DNA of 13,473 bases from Planctomycetota bacterium (GTDB taxonomy: Bacteria > Planctomycetota > Phycisphaerae > Phycisphaerales > UBA1924): positions 1 to 13,473 of the forward strand of contig JAEYUO010000057.1 of the NCBI GenBank assembly GCA_023432465.1, read 5' to 3'. Under the pieces are notes generated by a model, which saw only the letters and a program-made list of their open reading frames with translations, did no database searches and had not been told where the DNA came from. Position numbers and translations under genes: made by a program. This document shows positions 6,029 through 13,464 of the stretch, piece after piece. Numbering within the stretch: the first letter of the stretch is position 1; the number at the start of each line of letters is the position of its first letter.

Positions 6029-7738
6029 ATGACGGCCCTCTCTCCGCTCTCTTCCAAGGAATCCACGCCCGCCGCCCCCACCGGTGCCGGGGTACGGGTT
6101 GGTTCGCGCTTGCCGGACCCAGCCTCACTGCCGCACGGCGAGATCGTTCCGATCCTCGACTTTGGCTCCCAGACGGCCCAGTTGATCGCCCGCCGCGTGC
6201 GCGAGGCCGGCGTGTTCTCGTTGCTGGTTTCCCCCGAGGTCACCGCCGCCGAGCTTGCGACACTCAAGCCCAAGGCGATCATCCTCTCCGGCGGGCCGTC
6301 AAGTGTGTACGAAGCGGGCGCGCCGCGCTGCGATCCGGCGATTCTTGACATGGGCGTTCCAGTACTGGGCATTTGCTACGGGATGCAGCTCGCCTGCCAG
6401 CTCATGGGGGCCACGATCGCCAAGGCAGACCATCGCGAGTTCGGCCGGGCACAGGTCAACTTCAAGGCCAAAGGCGAGCTCTTCCACGCCCTGCCCGACC
6501 GGACGCAGGTCTGGATGTCGCACGGCGATCAGGTGCAGGCGGCCGCCGCGGGCGCGACCGGCCCAGCGTTTGAAGTCCTGGCCTCGACCGATACCTGTCC
6601 GCTCGCGGCCGTGCGGTTGATCGACAGCAACCGCAAGTTCTACGGCGTGCAGTTCCACCCCGAAGTCACCCACACGCCCCACGGTTTCGACCTGCTCCGG
6701 AACTTTCTCTACGAGATCTGCAAATGCGCCGGAACGTGGCGCATGGCGGACTTCCTCGATACCGCGACGAAGCGCATCCGCGAGAAGGTCGGCGAGCGCC
6801 GCGTCATCTGCGGGCTCTCCGGCGGGGTGGATTCCGCCGTGTGCGCCGCCCTCATCCACCGCGCCATCGGCGACAGGCTCAACTGCGTCTTCGTCGACAC
6901 GGGCCTGCTCCGCAAGCAGGAACGCGGCCTCGTGGAATCGACGTTCCGCGATTCGTTCCACATCCCGCTGAAAGTCGTTGATGCCGAGGCCGAGTTCCTG
7001 GGCGACCTGGCGGGCATCAGCGATCCGCAGGAGAAGCGCAAGCGGATCGGTGCCCGGTTCATCCGCGTCTTCGAGGAAGCCGCGAACGAGCTCGCGGCCT
7101 CCGGTACCGGCGGAAAGCCGGGCGGCGCGATCAACAAGGCCGCGCTCCCCTTGCTCGCCCAGGGCACGCTCTACCCCGATGTCATCGAATCCGGCCACGG
7201 CCATGCCGGTCAATCCGCAAACATCAAGCTGCACCACAATGTCGGCGGCCTGCCCGAAGACCTCGCCTTCGACCTCCTCGAACCGCTGCGTGACCTCTTC
7301 AAGGATGAGGTCCGCAAGCTCGGCGAAGTCCTGGGTTTGCCGGAACAACTCGTCTGGCGGCACCCCTTCCCCGGCCCCGGCCTTGCCGTGCGTGTACTCG
7401 GAGATGTCACCCGCGAGAAGCTCGACGTTCTCCGCGACTGCGATGAAATCCTGCTCGAGGAGATTGTCGCCGCAAACCTCTACCGCAAGACCAGCCAGGT
7501 CTTCGCCGTCCTCCTCCCAGTGAAGAGCGTCGGCGTGATGGGCGACGGACGCACATACGAGTCCTGCGTCGCCATCCGCGCGGTGGAGACGCAGGACTTC
7601 ATGACCGCTGACTGGTGCCACCTGCCCTACGACCTGCTCGCACGCATCAGCAACCGGATCATCAACGAGGTTCGGGGTGTCAACCGCGTGGTCTACGACA
7701 TCTCGAGCAAGCCCCCGGCCACGATCGAGTGGGAATAA
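6029..7738 (+). CDS. guaA: GMP synthase (glutamine-hydrolysing)
   Basis: GuaA converts XMP to GMP with ATP and glutamine, the last step of guanine nucleotide synthesis. The 569-residue protein has a class I glutamine amidotransferase domain: ILDFGSQTAQLIARRVRE at 42-59, nucleophile C116 in GICYGMQ, and H210/E212 in VQFHPEV. This is followed by the ATP-pyrophosphatase domain with P-loop SGGVDS at 264-269, LAQGTLYPDVIESG, and RHPFPGPGLAVRVLGDVT. The dimerisation domain ends in the canonical NRVVYDISSKPPATIEWE. It is longer than the usual 510-525 residues because of about 38 extra N-terminal residues rich in Ser, Pro and Ala. The frame is open upstream to 5732, but the ATG at 6029 is preferred because of the -10-like box and the divergent gene upstream. 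It converges with the amidotransferase gene at 7778. Confidence 0.98.
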   Translation: MTALSPLSSKESTPAAPTGAGVRVGSRLPDPASLPHGEIVPILDFGSQTAQLIARRVREAGVFSLLVSPEVTAAELATLKPKAIILSGGPSSVYEAGAPRCDPAILDMGVPVLGICYGMQLACQLMGATIAKADHREFGRAQVNFKAKGELFHALPDRTQVWMSHGDQVQAAAAGATGPAFEVLASTDTCPLAAVRLIDSNRKFYGVQFHPEVTHTPHGFDLLRNFLYEICKCAGTWRMADFLDTATKRIREKVGERRVICGLSGGVDSAVCAALIHRAIGDRLNCVFVDTGLLRKQERGLVESTFRDSFHIPLKVVDAEAEFLGDLAGISDPQEKRKRIGARFIRVFEEAANELAASGTGGKPGGAINKAALPLLAQGTLYPDVIESGHGHAGQSANIKLHHNVGGLPEDLAFDLLEPLRDLFKDEVRKLGEVLGLPEQLVWRHPFPGPGLAVRVLGDVTREKLDVLRDCDEILLEEIVAANLYRKTSQVFAVLLPVKSVGVMGDGRTYESCVAIRAVETQDFMTADWCHLPYDLLARISNRIINEVRGVNRVVYDISSKPPATIEWE

Positions 7739-7777
7739 TCGCACTCGCACGTGACGGCCATCCGATGTGCATCGGCA

Positions 7778-8485
7778 TCACATTGCCTCGCGAGCTGCCT
7801 CAACAAGCTCACGGAAGATCGCCGCGCCTGTCGCCGCGTCCGGCGTTCGCTCCGGGTGCCACTGCACACCGATATAGAACCGGCGCGCCGGGTTCTCGAT
7901 CGCTTCGATGACGCCGTCTTCCGCGCGTGCCGCGACCCGCAGCCTGCCCGCATCACTTACCGCCTGTCGATGGTGGCTGACCACATTCCCGCCCGCACCC
8001 AGAATCCGGCCCACCACGCCCCCGTCGCCCGTTGAGCGAACCCCGTGCATCGCGTTCCCCGCGTGCTCCGCCGCGGTCGCGACGTTGTCGGGCATGTGCT
8101 GGTTCAGCCGTCCCCCCGCGCACAGCGCCATGAGTTGCATCCCCAGGCACACACCCAGCACCGGCACCGCTTCGCGCTGCTCCAATGCCCGCAGCAACGC
8201 TACCTCATACTCCTGCCGAGCGGAGTGCATCGGCTTTGCCGCCTTGTGCGTCGCCTCGCCAAAGGCCTCCATCCGCGGATCATCTCCCCCGGTCAGCACA
8301 ATCCCGTGGCACAGTTCAAGCTGCCGTGGAATCAGCTCCATGATCGGCGGAAGCACCACCGGCTCGCCCCCGGCCTCCACCACCGCCCGGCAATACGCCA
8401 GCGCACACTCCATCCGAGCTGAGCCCGGCTTCGGCTCCGCCACATCCGACGTAATCCCGATGATCGGCCGCTCGCACCGTGGCAT
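7778..8485 (-). CDS. Class I glutamine amidotransferase, PuuD-like (peptidase C26)
   Basis: The 235-residue product opens with RPIIGITSDV (6-15), typical of gamma-glutamyl-gamma-aminobutyrate hydrolase-like proteins. It has GIVLTGGDDP (61-70), the nucleophile elbow GVCLGMQ (111-117, C113), and the His/Glu pair in GVQWHPE (206-212, H210 and E212). The full catalytic triad is therefore present. Family members hydrolyse gamma-glutamyl amides, for example in putrescine degradation. Here the elbow reads CLG rather than the CRG frequent in PuuD, and no other putrescine gene is nearby, so the substrate is uncertain. It lies 74 bases downstream of the second zinc-ribbon gene on the same strand and may be cotranscribed. 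No clear Shine-Dalgarno or TAnnnT box precedes the ATG. Confidence 0.9.
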   Translation of the reverse strand: MPRCERPIIGITSDVAEPKPGSARMECALAYCRAVVEAGGEPVVLPPIMELIPRQLELCHGIVLTGGDDPRMEAFGEATHKAAKPMHSARQEYEVALLRALEQREAVPVLGVCLGMQLMALCAGGRLNQHMPDNVATAAEHAGNAMHGVRSTGDGGVVGRILGAGGNVVSHHRQAVSDAGRLRVAARAEDGVIEAIENPARRFYIGVQWHPERTPDAATGAAIFRELVEAAREAM

Positions 8486-8559
8486 AATGCTCTCGCTCTC
8501 CCAAACCCCTCGCCAGCGCCGCGACCCTGCTCATCGCGCGGTTGACGCTGCTTCATTGT

Positions 8560-9447
8560 TCACCACGTCGGCTTCGGCGGCGGCTTGCCATCACAGATCC
8601 ACAGGAATGAGAGCGGAACCCGCAACCGAGGCGGCAGCCAGAGACGAACGAGCAGCCTCGCGAGCGGTCTTCCAAGGAACGCCCCGGCGATCAGCGGAAG
8701 CACCGCCATCGCAGCACAGATCGGCAACGTCACCGGCCAGAGCATCCGCGTCGCCAGCTCGCTCGCGCCGAACCATCGGTTCCCGGAGAAGTTGGCCATG
8801 CTGAAGAACATCGCCGCGATCAGGAGCATCGGGAGATACGTCAACAACAGCCGCCATCCGCGCCGGTGGGCCGCCGCGACCGCCCACACCGAAGCCAGCG
8901 GAAAGAGAATCGCAGCGCCGATCGCCCAAATGAGGAATCCCCACCACTGCACCGCGCCCCTCCAGCCCCCCGCCTTCTCAAGCAAAGCGCTGCGATCCTG
9001 GGCATCCCACCAGTTCTGATCTATGTTCCACCACCCCGAGACCTGATTCACCGGCACGCCCTGCGCCTTCTGGTGCTCTTCATACGCACTCGCGATCACT
9101 CTCTGTAGCGGCATCGACGTCGTTTCCATCGTGCCCAGCGTGAAGCCGAACATCACGCCCGCGAGCCCGAATGTCACCGCGACCGCCAGCAGAAGCCACG
9201 CCGCCGCCGCCACCGCCGCCCAACGACTCGCCCAGCGGCCCAGCAGCGGGTACTCCTGCAGGCTCGCAACCGTCCCGCACTCCGGACATCGAACGATGAG
9301 CAGCCCGTACCGCCGCTCGCGCACCACCGACTGCCCGATCAGGTTGAACAGGCACTTGCTGCACGGCCGATCCGCCAGCAACGTCGAAACGCGCTCATCT
9401 GTCGCCGCGGCGGGACCTATGCCCGCAGCAGCAGCTTGCTCGTCCAT
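8560..9447 (-). CDS. Zinc-ribbon multi-pass membrane protein (unknown function, copy 2)
   Basis: I do not recognise a named family. The 295-residue product has a cytosolic-type zinc ribbon near its N-terminus (CSKC at 29-32, then YGLLIVRCPECG with C54 and C57). Hydrophobic segments follow at about 73-104, 166-192, 199-217 and 236-258. A Trp-rich loop (SGWWNIDQNWWDAQ, 137-150) lies between the first two membrane regions. It ends in a proline/lysine tail. The ATG at 9447 has AAGGA seven bases upstream; the frame is open to 9612, but that extension would lie mostly inside the upstream gene. It overlaps the 3' end of the upstream zinc-ribbon gene by 31 bases, so the two are cotranscribed. It shares the ribbon and YG(L)-(V)-CPxC spacing with that gene, so they are probably paralogues. 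Confidence 0.78.
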   Translation of the reverse strand: MDEQAAAAGIGPAAATDERVSTLLADRPCSKCLFNLIGQSVVRERRYGLLIVRCPECGTVASLQEYPLLGRWASRWAAVAAAAWLLLAVAVTFGLAGVMFGFTLGTMETTSMPLQRVIASAYEEHQKAQGVPVNQVSGWWNIDQNWWDAQDRSALLEKAGGWRGAVQWWGFLIWAIGAAILFPLASVWAVAAAHRRGWRLLLTYLPMLLIAAMFFSMANFSGNRWFGASELATRMLWPVTLPICAAMAVLPLIAGAFLGRPLARLLVRLWLPPRLRVPLSFLWICDGKPPPKPTW

Positions 9448-10124
9448 GCTTGCTTCCTTCGTTTCCGCGCCAGCCGCCATGCCCTCCGCCTCCGCACTCT
9501 CGCCGCGTTCGCCCCGGCCCAGCGACCCGGGATCAGCAGGCTCAGCGAGATCGCCCATGCGATCCCCACCATCCAGAAGCCGCGGGGCAGGCTCCGCAGC
9601 GATCGGTTCCACGCTTCACGCACGGGGTCCTGCCCGTACATCGATGTCACGGTCAGATGGTCGATGAACGCTGCGCAAAGAACCGCCGCGGGCAGCCCCA
9701 CCAGCACCGCCAGCCACAGCAGCGAGATCTGCCACGGCCTCCAGTGCTGCCACATCATTCCCATCCAGAAGCCGCCGATGAGCGAGGCCACCACCCACAC
9801 AACGGTGCCGACGATCAACCCGTCCAGTTCCCACCCCGTGCCCATTCCCGCAAGCTCGCGTACCAGCCGCCACGCGACCTGCGACATGCCGATCACCGCG
9901 CCGGCGACCGCAAGCGTCACGGCGACACGAACCGCAATCGCCACCCCCGCGGCGGCAAGCCGTCCCAACCATCGCGACCACACCATCGTCGGATGCTCGC
10001 GGCGCACAACCGCCGCACGACACCCCGGGCACACCACGATCGGCAGTCCGTAGACCGCATCAATCGGCGCGGGAGTTCGCGTCAGGTCAAAGCCGCAGTC
10101 AGCGCAGGTATGGGCGATGCGCAC
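9417..10124 (-). CDS. Zinc-ribbon multi-pass membrane protein (unknown function, copy 1)
   Basis: The 235-residue product begins MRIAHTCADCGFDLTRTP. C7/C10 and C32/C35 (YGLPIVVCPGC) form a four-cysteine zinc ribbon. Four hydrophobic segments follow at about 56-80, 104-123, 132-154 and 183-200, and the protein ends in a strongly basic, presumably cytosolic tail (ARVRRRRAWRLARKRRKQ, 208-225). The function is unknown; planctomycete genomes carry many proteins of this design. The start is a GTG at 10124 with no Shine-Dalgarno, but a TAGGCT hexamer lies six bases upstream. It is the first gene of a unit with the second zinc-ribbon protein and perhaps the amidotransferase. It diverges from the DUF4340 gene. 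Confidence 0.75.
   Translation of the reverse strand: MRIAHTCADCGFDLTRTPAPIDAVYGLPIVVCPGCRAAVVRREHPTMVWSRWLGRLAAAGVAIAVRVAVTLAVAGAVIGMSQVAWRLVRELAGMGTGWELDGLIVGTVVWVVASLIGGFWMGMMWQHWRPWQISLLWLAVLVGLPAAVLCAAFIDHLTVTSMYGQDPVREAWNRSLRSLPRGFWMVGIAWAISLSLLIPGRWAGANAARVRRRRAWRLARKRRKQAWTSKLLLRA
9455..9459 (-). promoter_or_regulatory. Ribosome binding site of second zinc-ribbon gene
   Basis: AAGGA on the minus strand, seven bases before the ATG at 9447 and inside the upstream gene. It supports the 9447 start over longer in-frame options. Confidence 0.6.
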
Positions 10125-10130
10125 GTGAGG

Positions 10131-10136
10131 AGCCTA
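10131..10136 (-). promoter_or_regulatory. -10-like element of first zinc-ribbon gene (leaderless-type)
   Basis: TAGGCT on the minus strand followed by six bases and the GTG start at 10124. It is the weakest match of the set (three of six consensus bases), but the spacing is identical. Confidence 0.35.
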
Positions 10137-10256
10137 CCAGATTTGCCGCGGCCCGCGTGCGCCGGCCCACCCCCACATGCAGTTTGGGAATCTCTGCCTC
10201 GATCTTTCTCGGTTCGCCGGAATGCAGATCTCCGCAACCCGGTCCGCGCTCCCCCC

Positions 10257-10262
10257 TACAGT
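10257..10262 (+). promoter_or_regulatory. -10 element of DUF4340 gene (leaderless-type)
   Basis: TACAGT followed by TTCCTC and the ATG at 10269. There is no Shine-Dalgarno and no obvious -35. The 144-bp divergent gap holds nothing else recognisable. Confidence 0.5.
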
Positions 10263-10268
10263 TTCCTC

Positions 10269-11759
10269 ATGTCCACCAAAGCCGTCATCGGTTGGCTTGT
10301 CGTCGCGGTCCTGCTCGGCCTCGGAGTCGTCCTGGCCCTTCAGAGTGGGAGCGGCAACGCCAACGGCATCGCGATCAACGACCGCGTGCTCAGCTTTTCC
10401 CCCTCCGCCGTACGCAAGGTCACCCTCGGCCCCGCAACCGGGGTCCCCGATGTGCTCGAGCGAACCGATTCTGCCGGGGGTGAGTGGCTCCTCCGTCTCG
10501 GAGGTCCCAACGCCTCCGCCGTCGCCTGGCCCGTGCCCGGCGCTCAGGCGGACAACCTCCTCGCGCTCATGACCGAGGCCCGGGCCGCGGCCCTCCCGCA
10601 GCGCGACAGCGATCTCGGCGAGATGCCGACGGAGGTCACGCTCGAGCGGGCCGATGGCGGACCCATCACCATTCGCCTCGCCGAACGCACACTCGGCGGA
10701 ATGGGGCTCATCGAGATCACCGTCCGCGGCAACGAGGGCGAAACGACCACCCGCGCCGTCATCAGCGACAACCTCCATCAGTTGCTCCGGGACCGCAACG
10801 TCCGCAACTGGCGAGACCGGACCGCCCTCCCGTGGGCCCGCGGCGATGTTTCCCGCATCCGCCTGGAGAGCAGCAACAAGGTCCTGGGCATCGGCCGAAT
10901 CGACGGACGCTGGAGCCTGCGCGAGCCCATCGCGGCCTCGGCCGATCAATCCGCCGTGCAGGCCATGCTCGGCACGCTCGCGAGCGTCGAGATCGTCGAG
11001 TTCATCGATGATGGCGCGCCCGGAATCCCCACCGGCGTCGAGCAGCCCCGCTCCCGCGTGCAGATCGAAATCGACCGCAACAATCCCTCCGCCGCCGATG
11101 ATCGGCCCACCATCGAGACCTCCCGCCACACCTTCGACATCGGCGGGCTCGCCGACGGCACCGGCGAGCGCGTCTTCGCGCTCATCGACGGGCAGCGCCT
11201 CGTGAAGGTCAACGCCGTGAACCTGTCCAAGCTCTCCCTCGACCCCGGCGCATACCTCTCCCCTCACCCAACCTCCGTCACCGCCGCTCAGATCGGCATG
11301 CTCGTGCTCGAACGGCTCGATGCCGGCGGCGTGCCCACCGAGGTTGGACGCATCCTGAAGCGATCCCTCGACCGCTGGGTGGACCTCGGGCAGATCGAGG
11401 GCGATGCCCCCAAGGCCGTGTCCGATGATGAGCTCAAGGACATCGCCGCCGCCCTCGCGTTCCTCACCGGAGCCGATGCCCCCGCCGCGCGACGACCCGA
11501 GACCAGCCTCGATGCACCCGAGGCCTACCGCGCCGGCGCACGAATCTCCCTCCGCTCTCTCGACGATGCCCCGCTGTCGGAGGTCGAAGTCGGCATGAGC
11601 ACCGTCTCCGCGCTCGCCGCTGTCCGCACCGGCAATGTCTACCGCGTGTATCCGCTCGATCGCCTGCCCAAGCTCATCGCCCGTGTGATGCAGGCATCGC
11701 CCGCCATCAACCCGCCGCCAGCGCCGGGGAGCGACTCCACGCCCGATCAGAACAAGTAA
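10269..11759 (+). CDS. DUF4340 domain-containing membrane-anchored protein
   Basis: The 496-residue protein starts with one transmembrane segment (about residues 6-24) and then has a large extracytoplasmic part. Segments typical of DUF4340 include LHQLLRDRNVRNWRDRTALP (169-188), DVSRIRLE (193-200) and GRWSLREPIAASADQSAVQA (213-232). In the last, residues and thiol-free strands form the repeated beta-alpha units of the family. The C-terminus is Pro/Ser-rich (480-496). DUF4340 proteins often sit beside GldG/ABC-2-type transporter genes of unknown substrate. No such gene is present here, so the role cannot be inferred from context. The reading frame is open far upstream (to 9450), but the upstream part is a shadow of the opposite-strand gene. 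The ATG at 10269 directly starts the membrane anchor. It converges with purD, with only 3 bases between stops. Confidence 0.85.
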   Translation: MSTKAVIGWLVVAVLLGLGVVLALQSGSGNANGIAINDRVLSFSPSAVRKVTLGPATGVPDVLERTDSAGGEWLLRLGGPNASAVAWPVPGAQADNLLALMTEARAAALPQRDSDLGEMPTEVTLERADGGPITIRLAERTLGGMGLIEITVRGNEGETTTRAVISDNLHQLLRDRNVRNWRDRTALPWARGDVSRIRLESSNKVLGIGRIDGRWSLREPIAASADQSAVQAMLGTLASVEIVEFIDDGAPGIPTGVEQPRSRVQIEIDRNNPSAADDRPTIETSRHTFDIGGLADGTGERVFALIDGQRLVKVNAVNLSKLSLDPGAYLSPHPTSVTAAQIGMLVLERLDAGGVPTEVGRILKRSLDRWVDLGQIEGDAPKAVSDDELKDIAAALAFLTGADAPAARRPETSLDAPEAYRAGARISLRSLDDAPLSEVEVGMSTVSALAAVRTGNVYRVYPLDRLPKLIARVMQASPAINPPPAPGSDSTPDQNK

Positions 11760-11762
11760 GCC

Positions 11763-13079
11763 CTACGGCTTGGCCGCGAGCTCCGGTGCCTTCGCCGCGA
11801 TGTCGCGGCGGATCACCATGCCCGGGAAGTGGATCATTTCCGCTGCCTGATACGCCCGCTTCCTCGCCTCGGCGATCGTCTCCCCCGTGCCGACAACATT
11901 CAGCACGCGTCCGCCCGCGGTCAGCACCGCGCCAGTCGCATCAACCTTCGTCCCCGCGTGGAAGACCTGCACGCCGGGGACCTTCGCCGCGGCCTCGATC
12001 CCCGTGATCGGGACGTTCTTCTTCGGCTTGTTCGGATACCCCTCCGCCGCGATCACCACGCAGCACGAAGCCGCCGGGCTCCACTTGATCTCCACCTCAT
12101 CGAGCTTCCGGGTCGCCGTCGCCAGCATGACATCGATGAGGTCCGAGTCAAACCGGGCCATCAGCGCCTGGCACTCCGGGTCGCCAAACCGCGTGTTGAA
12201 CTCCAGCACCTTCGGGCCGCCCGGGGTGATCATGATCCCAGCGTACAGCACGCCGCGGAAGTCGATCCCCTCACGCCGCATCGCATCGAGCGTTGGCACC
12301 AGCACCTCGGCCTGCACGAGCGTCAGCGTCTCGTCGTCGGTGATCCCGCCCGGGCAATAGACGCCCATGCCACCGGTGTTGGGCCCGGTGTCGCCATCGC
12401 CCAGCCGCTTGTGATCCTGGCACGCCTCAAGCACATAGATCGTGCGGCCATCGACGAGCGCGAGCACCGAGGCCTCGGTCCCTTCGAGCCGCTCCTCGAC
12501 GACCACCGTCTTGCCGGCATCACCGAACTCGCGTTTGATCATGATGCGGTCGATCGCCGCGAGCGCATCCGCGGCGGTTTCCGGAACGATCACCCCTTTG
12601 CCCTTGGCAAGCCCCGAAGCCTTGATGACCGGCGGGTCCTCGCGCGTCTCGATGTACATCTTCGCCGCGGCAGGATCGCTGAACGTCCGGCCGTCCGCCA
12701 TCGGAACCGATGCCGCCCGCATCAACTGCTTCGCCCAAGCCTTGTCGGCCTCGAGACGCGCCGCCGCGGCCGAAGGGCCGAAGATCGCCCGACCCGGCGC
12801 GGCGAGGATGTCCGCAAGCCCTGCCGCCAGCGGCTCTTCCGGCCCGATGACGACCAGACCGATGTTGTTCTTGTCGCAGAACCGCTGAAACTGGAACGGC
12901 GCGCGGATGTCCATCGGGACATCGACCGGCTTGCCCAGCGCGGCCAGACCAGGGTTCTCCGGGTTAGTGATGAAGAGGTTGCCCAGCCGCGGCGACTGCC
13001 TCAGCTTCCACGCCAGAGAGTGCTCTCGCCCGCCGCCGCCGACGAGCAGAACGTTGACCGGTTCACGATTCTGCATCAT
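11763..13079 (-). CDS. purD: Phosphoribosylamine-glycine ligase (GAR synthetase)
   Basis: PurD joins glycine to 5-phosphoribosylamine using ATP, the second step of de novo purine synthesis. The 438-residue protein has the N-domain start VNVLLVGGGGREHSLAWKL (8-26) and GPEEPLAAGLAD (79-90). The ATP-grasp domain contains VIKASGLAKGKGV (151-163) and VVVEERLEGTEASVLALVDG (192-211). The signature QDHKRLGDGDTGPNTGGMG lies at 221-239, and the metal-binding EFNTRFGDPECQ at 293-304. Its length is normal for the family. The frame stays open upstream to 13277, but that stretch is low-complexity. The double ATG at 13079/13076 begins the conserved domain and follows a TACACT box at seven bases. It is divergent from tRNA-fMet. 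Confidence 0.98.
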   Translation of the reverse strand: MMQNREPVNVLLVGGGGREHSLAWKLRQSPRLGNLFITNPENPGLAALGKPVDVPMDIRAPFQFQRFCDKNNIGLVVIGPEEPLAAGLADILAAPGRAIFGPSAAAARLEADKAWAKQLMRAASVPMADGRTFSDPAAAKMYIETREDPPVIKASGLAKGKGVIVPETAADALAAIDRIMIKREFGDAGKTVVVEERLEGTEASVLALVDGRTIYVLEACQDHKRLGDGDTGPNTGGMGVYCPGGITDDETLTLVQAEVLVPTLDAMRREGIDFRGVLYAGIMITPGGPKVLEFNTRFGDPECQALMARFDSDLIDVMLATATRKLDEVEIKWSPAASCCVVIAAEGYPNKPKKNVPITGIEAAAKVPGVQVFHAGTKVDATGAVLTAGGRVLNVVGTGETIAEARKRAYQAAEMIHFPGMVIRRDIAAKAPELAAKP

Positions 13080-13086
13080 TGCAGCG

Positions 13087-13092
13087 AGTGTA
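13087..13092 (-). promoter_or_regulatory. -10 element of purD (leaderless-type)
   Basis: TACACT on the minus strand, seven bases before the ATG at 13079 and the same hexamer as at guaA. No Shine-Dalgarno lies between. No PUR-box or riboswitch is recognised upstream. Confidence 0.5.
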
Positions 13093-13267
13093 GGGAGGGA
13101 GCAGGAAGGAAGAGGCATCGCCGAGCCGGCGAAGACCAGGATTCGCCTTCCGGGTGCGGGGTCTGAAGCTCGTCCTTCCTGAGGCGTTTCATCCCACGTC
13201 CCACCTCCGCCACCCAACCCTCGCTTCGTTCCTCGCAGACTCGATCCCGTCTTCCCTTCCCCTTCCC

Positions 13268-13296
13268 TTGATCCCACTCCCCTCTCGCCCTATTGT
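13268..13296 (+). promoter_or_regulatory. Sigma70-type promoter of tRNA-fMet
   Basis: TTGATC (13268-13273), exactly 17 bases, then TATTGT (13291-13296). Transcription would begin near 13303, a few bases before the mature tRNA 5' end. It is the best bipartite promoter in the window. Its -35 overlaps the end of a pyrimidine mirror repeat (13252-13269). Confidence 0.7.
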
Positions 13297-13307
13297 CCGG
13301 CCTAGAT

Positions 13308-13381
<74 letters not shown>

Positions 13382-13386
13382 TTGCC

Positions 13387-13421
13387 GGGCCGGTTGCGAA
13401 AGCAGCCGGCCCTTTGGTTTT
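13387..13421 (+). terminator. Intrinsic terminator 1 after tRNA-fMet
   Basis: An 11-bp stem (GGGCCGGTTGC with GCAGCCGGCCC, one G-U pair) capped by a GAAA tetraloop at 13398-13401, then TTTGGTTTT. It starts six bases after the tRNA. Confidence 0.85.
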
Positions 13422-13426
13422 CAGGG

Positions 13427-13464
13427 AACGCCGCCGAGAGACCTCGGCGGCGTTTTCGCTTTTT
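13427..13464 (+). terminator. Intrinsic terminator 2 (tandem)
   Basis: A perfect 12-bp stem (AACGCCGCCGAG/CTCGGCGGCGTT) with loop AGAC at 13439-13442, followed by TTCGCTTTTT. It lies five bases after the first terminator's T-tract. The T-rich side is only on the plus strand, so it does not serve a gene entering from the right. Confidence 0.85.

Noticed and set aside
6299..7750. Long open frame on the minus strand opposite guaA (483 codons)
   Set aside because: It lies fully antisense to an unmistakable guaA, has no recognisable domain, and arises from GC-rich codon bias in the opposite strand.
7762..7775. Hairpin CCGAT/ATCGG between guaA and the amidotransferase gene
   Set aside because: Only five pairs and no T-tract on either strand; too weak to call a terminator.
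9450..10268. Upstream in-frame extension of the DUF4340 gene
   Set aside because: His/Arg/Pro-rich shadow of the zinc-ribbon gene; the membrane anchor and promoter box fit the ATG at 10269.
11793..11810. Hairpin CGCCGCG/CGCGGCG just past the DUF4340 stop
   Set aside because: It lies inside the purD coding end, has no T-tract, and is expected from GC-rich codons.
13102..13181. 9-bp inverted repeat CAGGAAGGA/TCCTTCCTG upstream of purD as an operator or riboswitch
   Set aside because: The arms are simple purine/pyrimidine sequence in a low-complexity region with 62 bases between them; chance is a sufficient explanation.
13080..13277. Upstream in-frame extension of purD
   Set aside because: The extra 66 residues are low-complexity and would run through the -10-like box; family length and the conserved start fit 13079.
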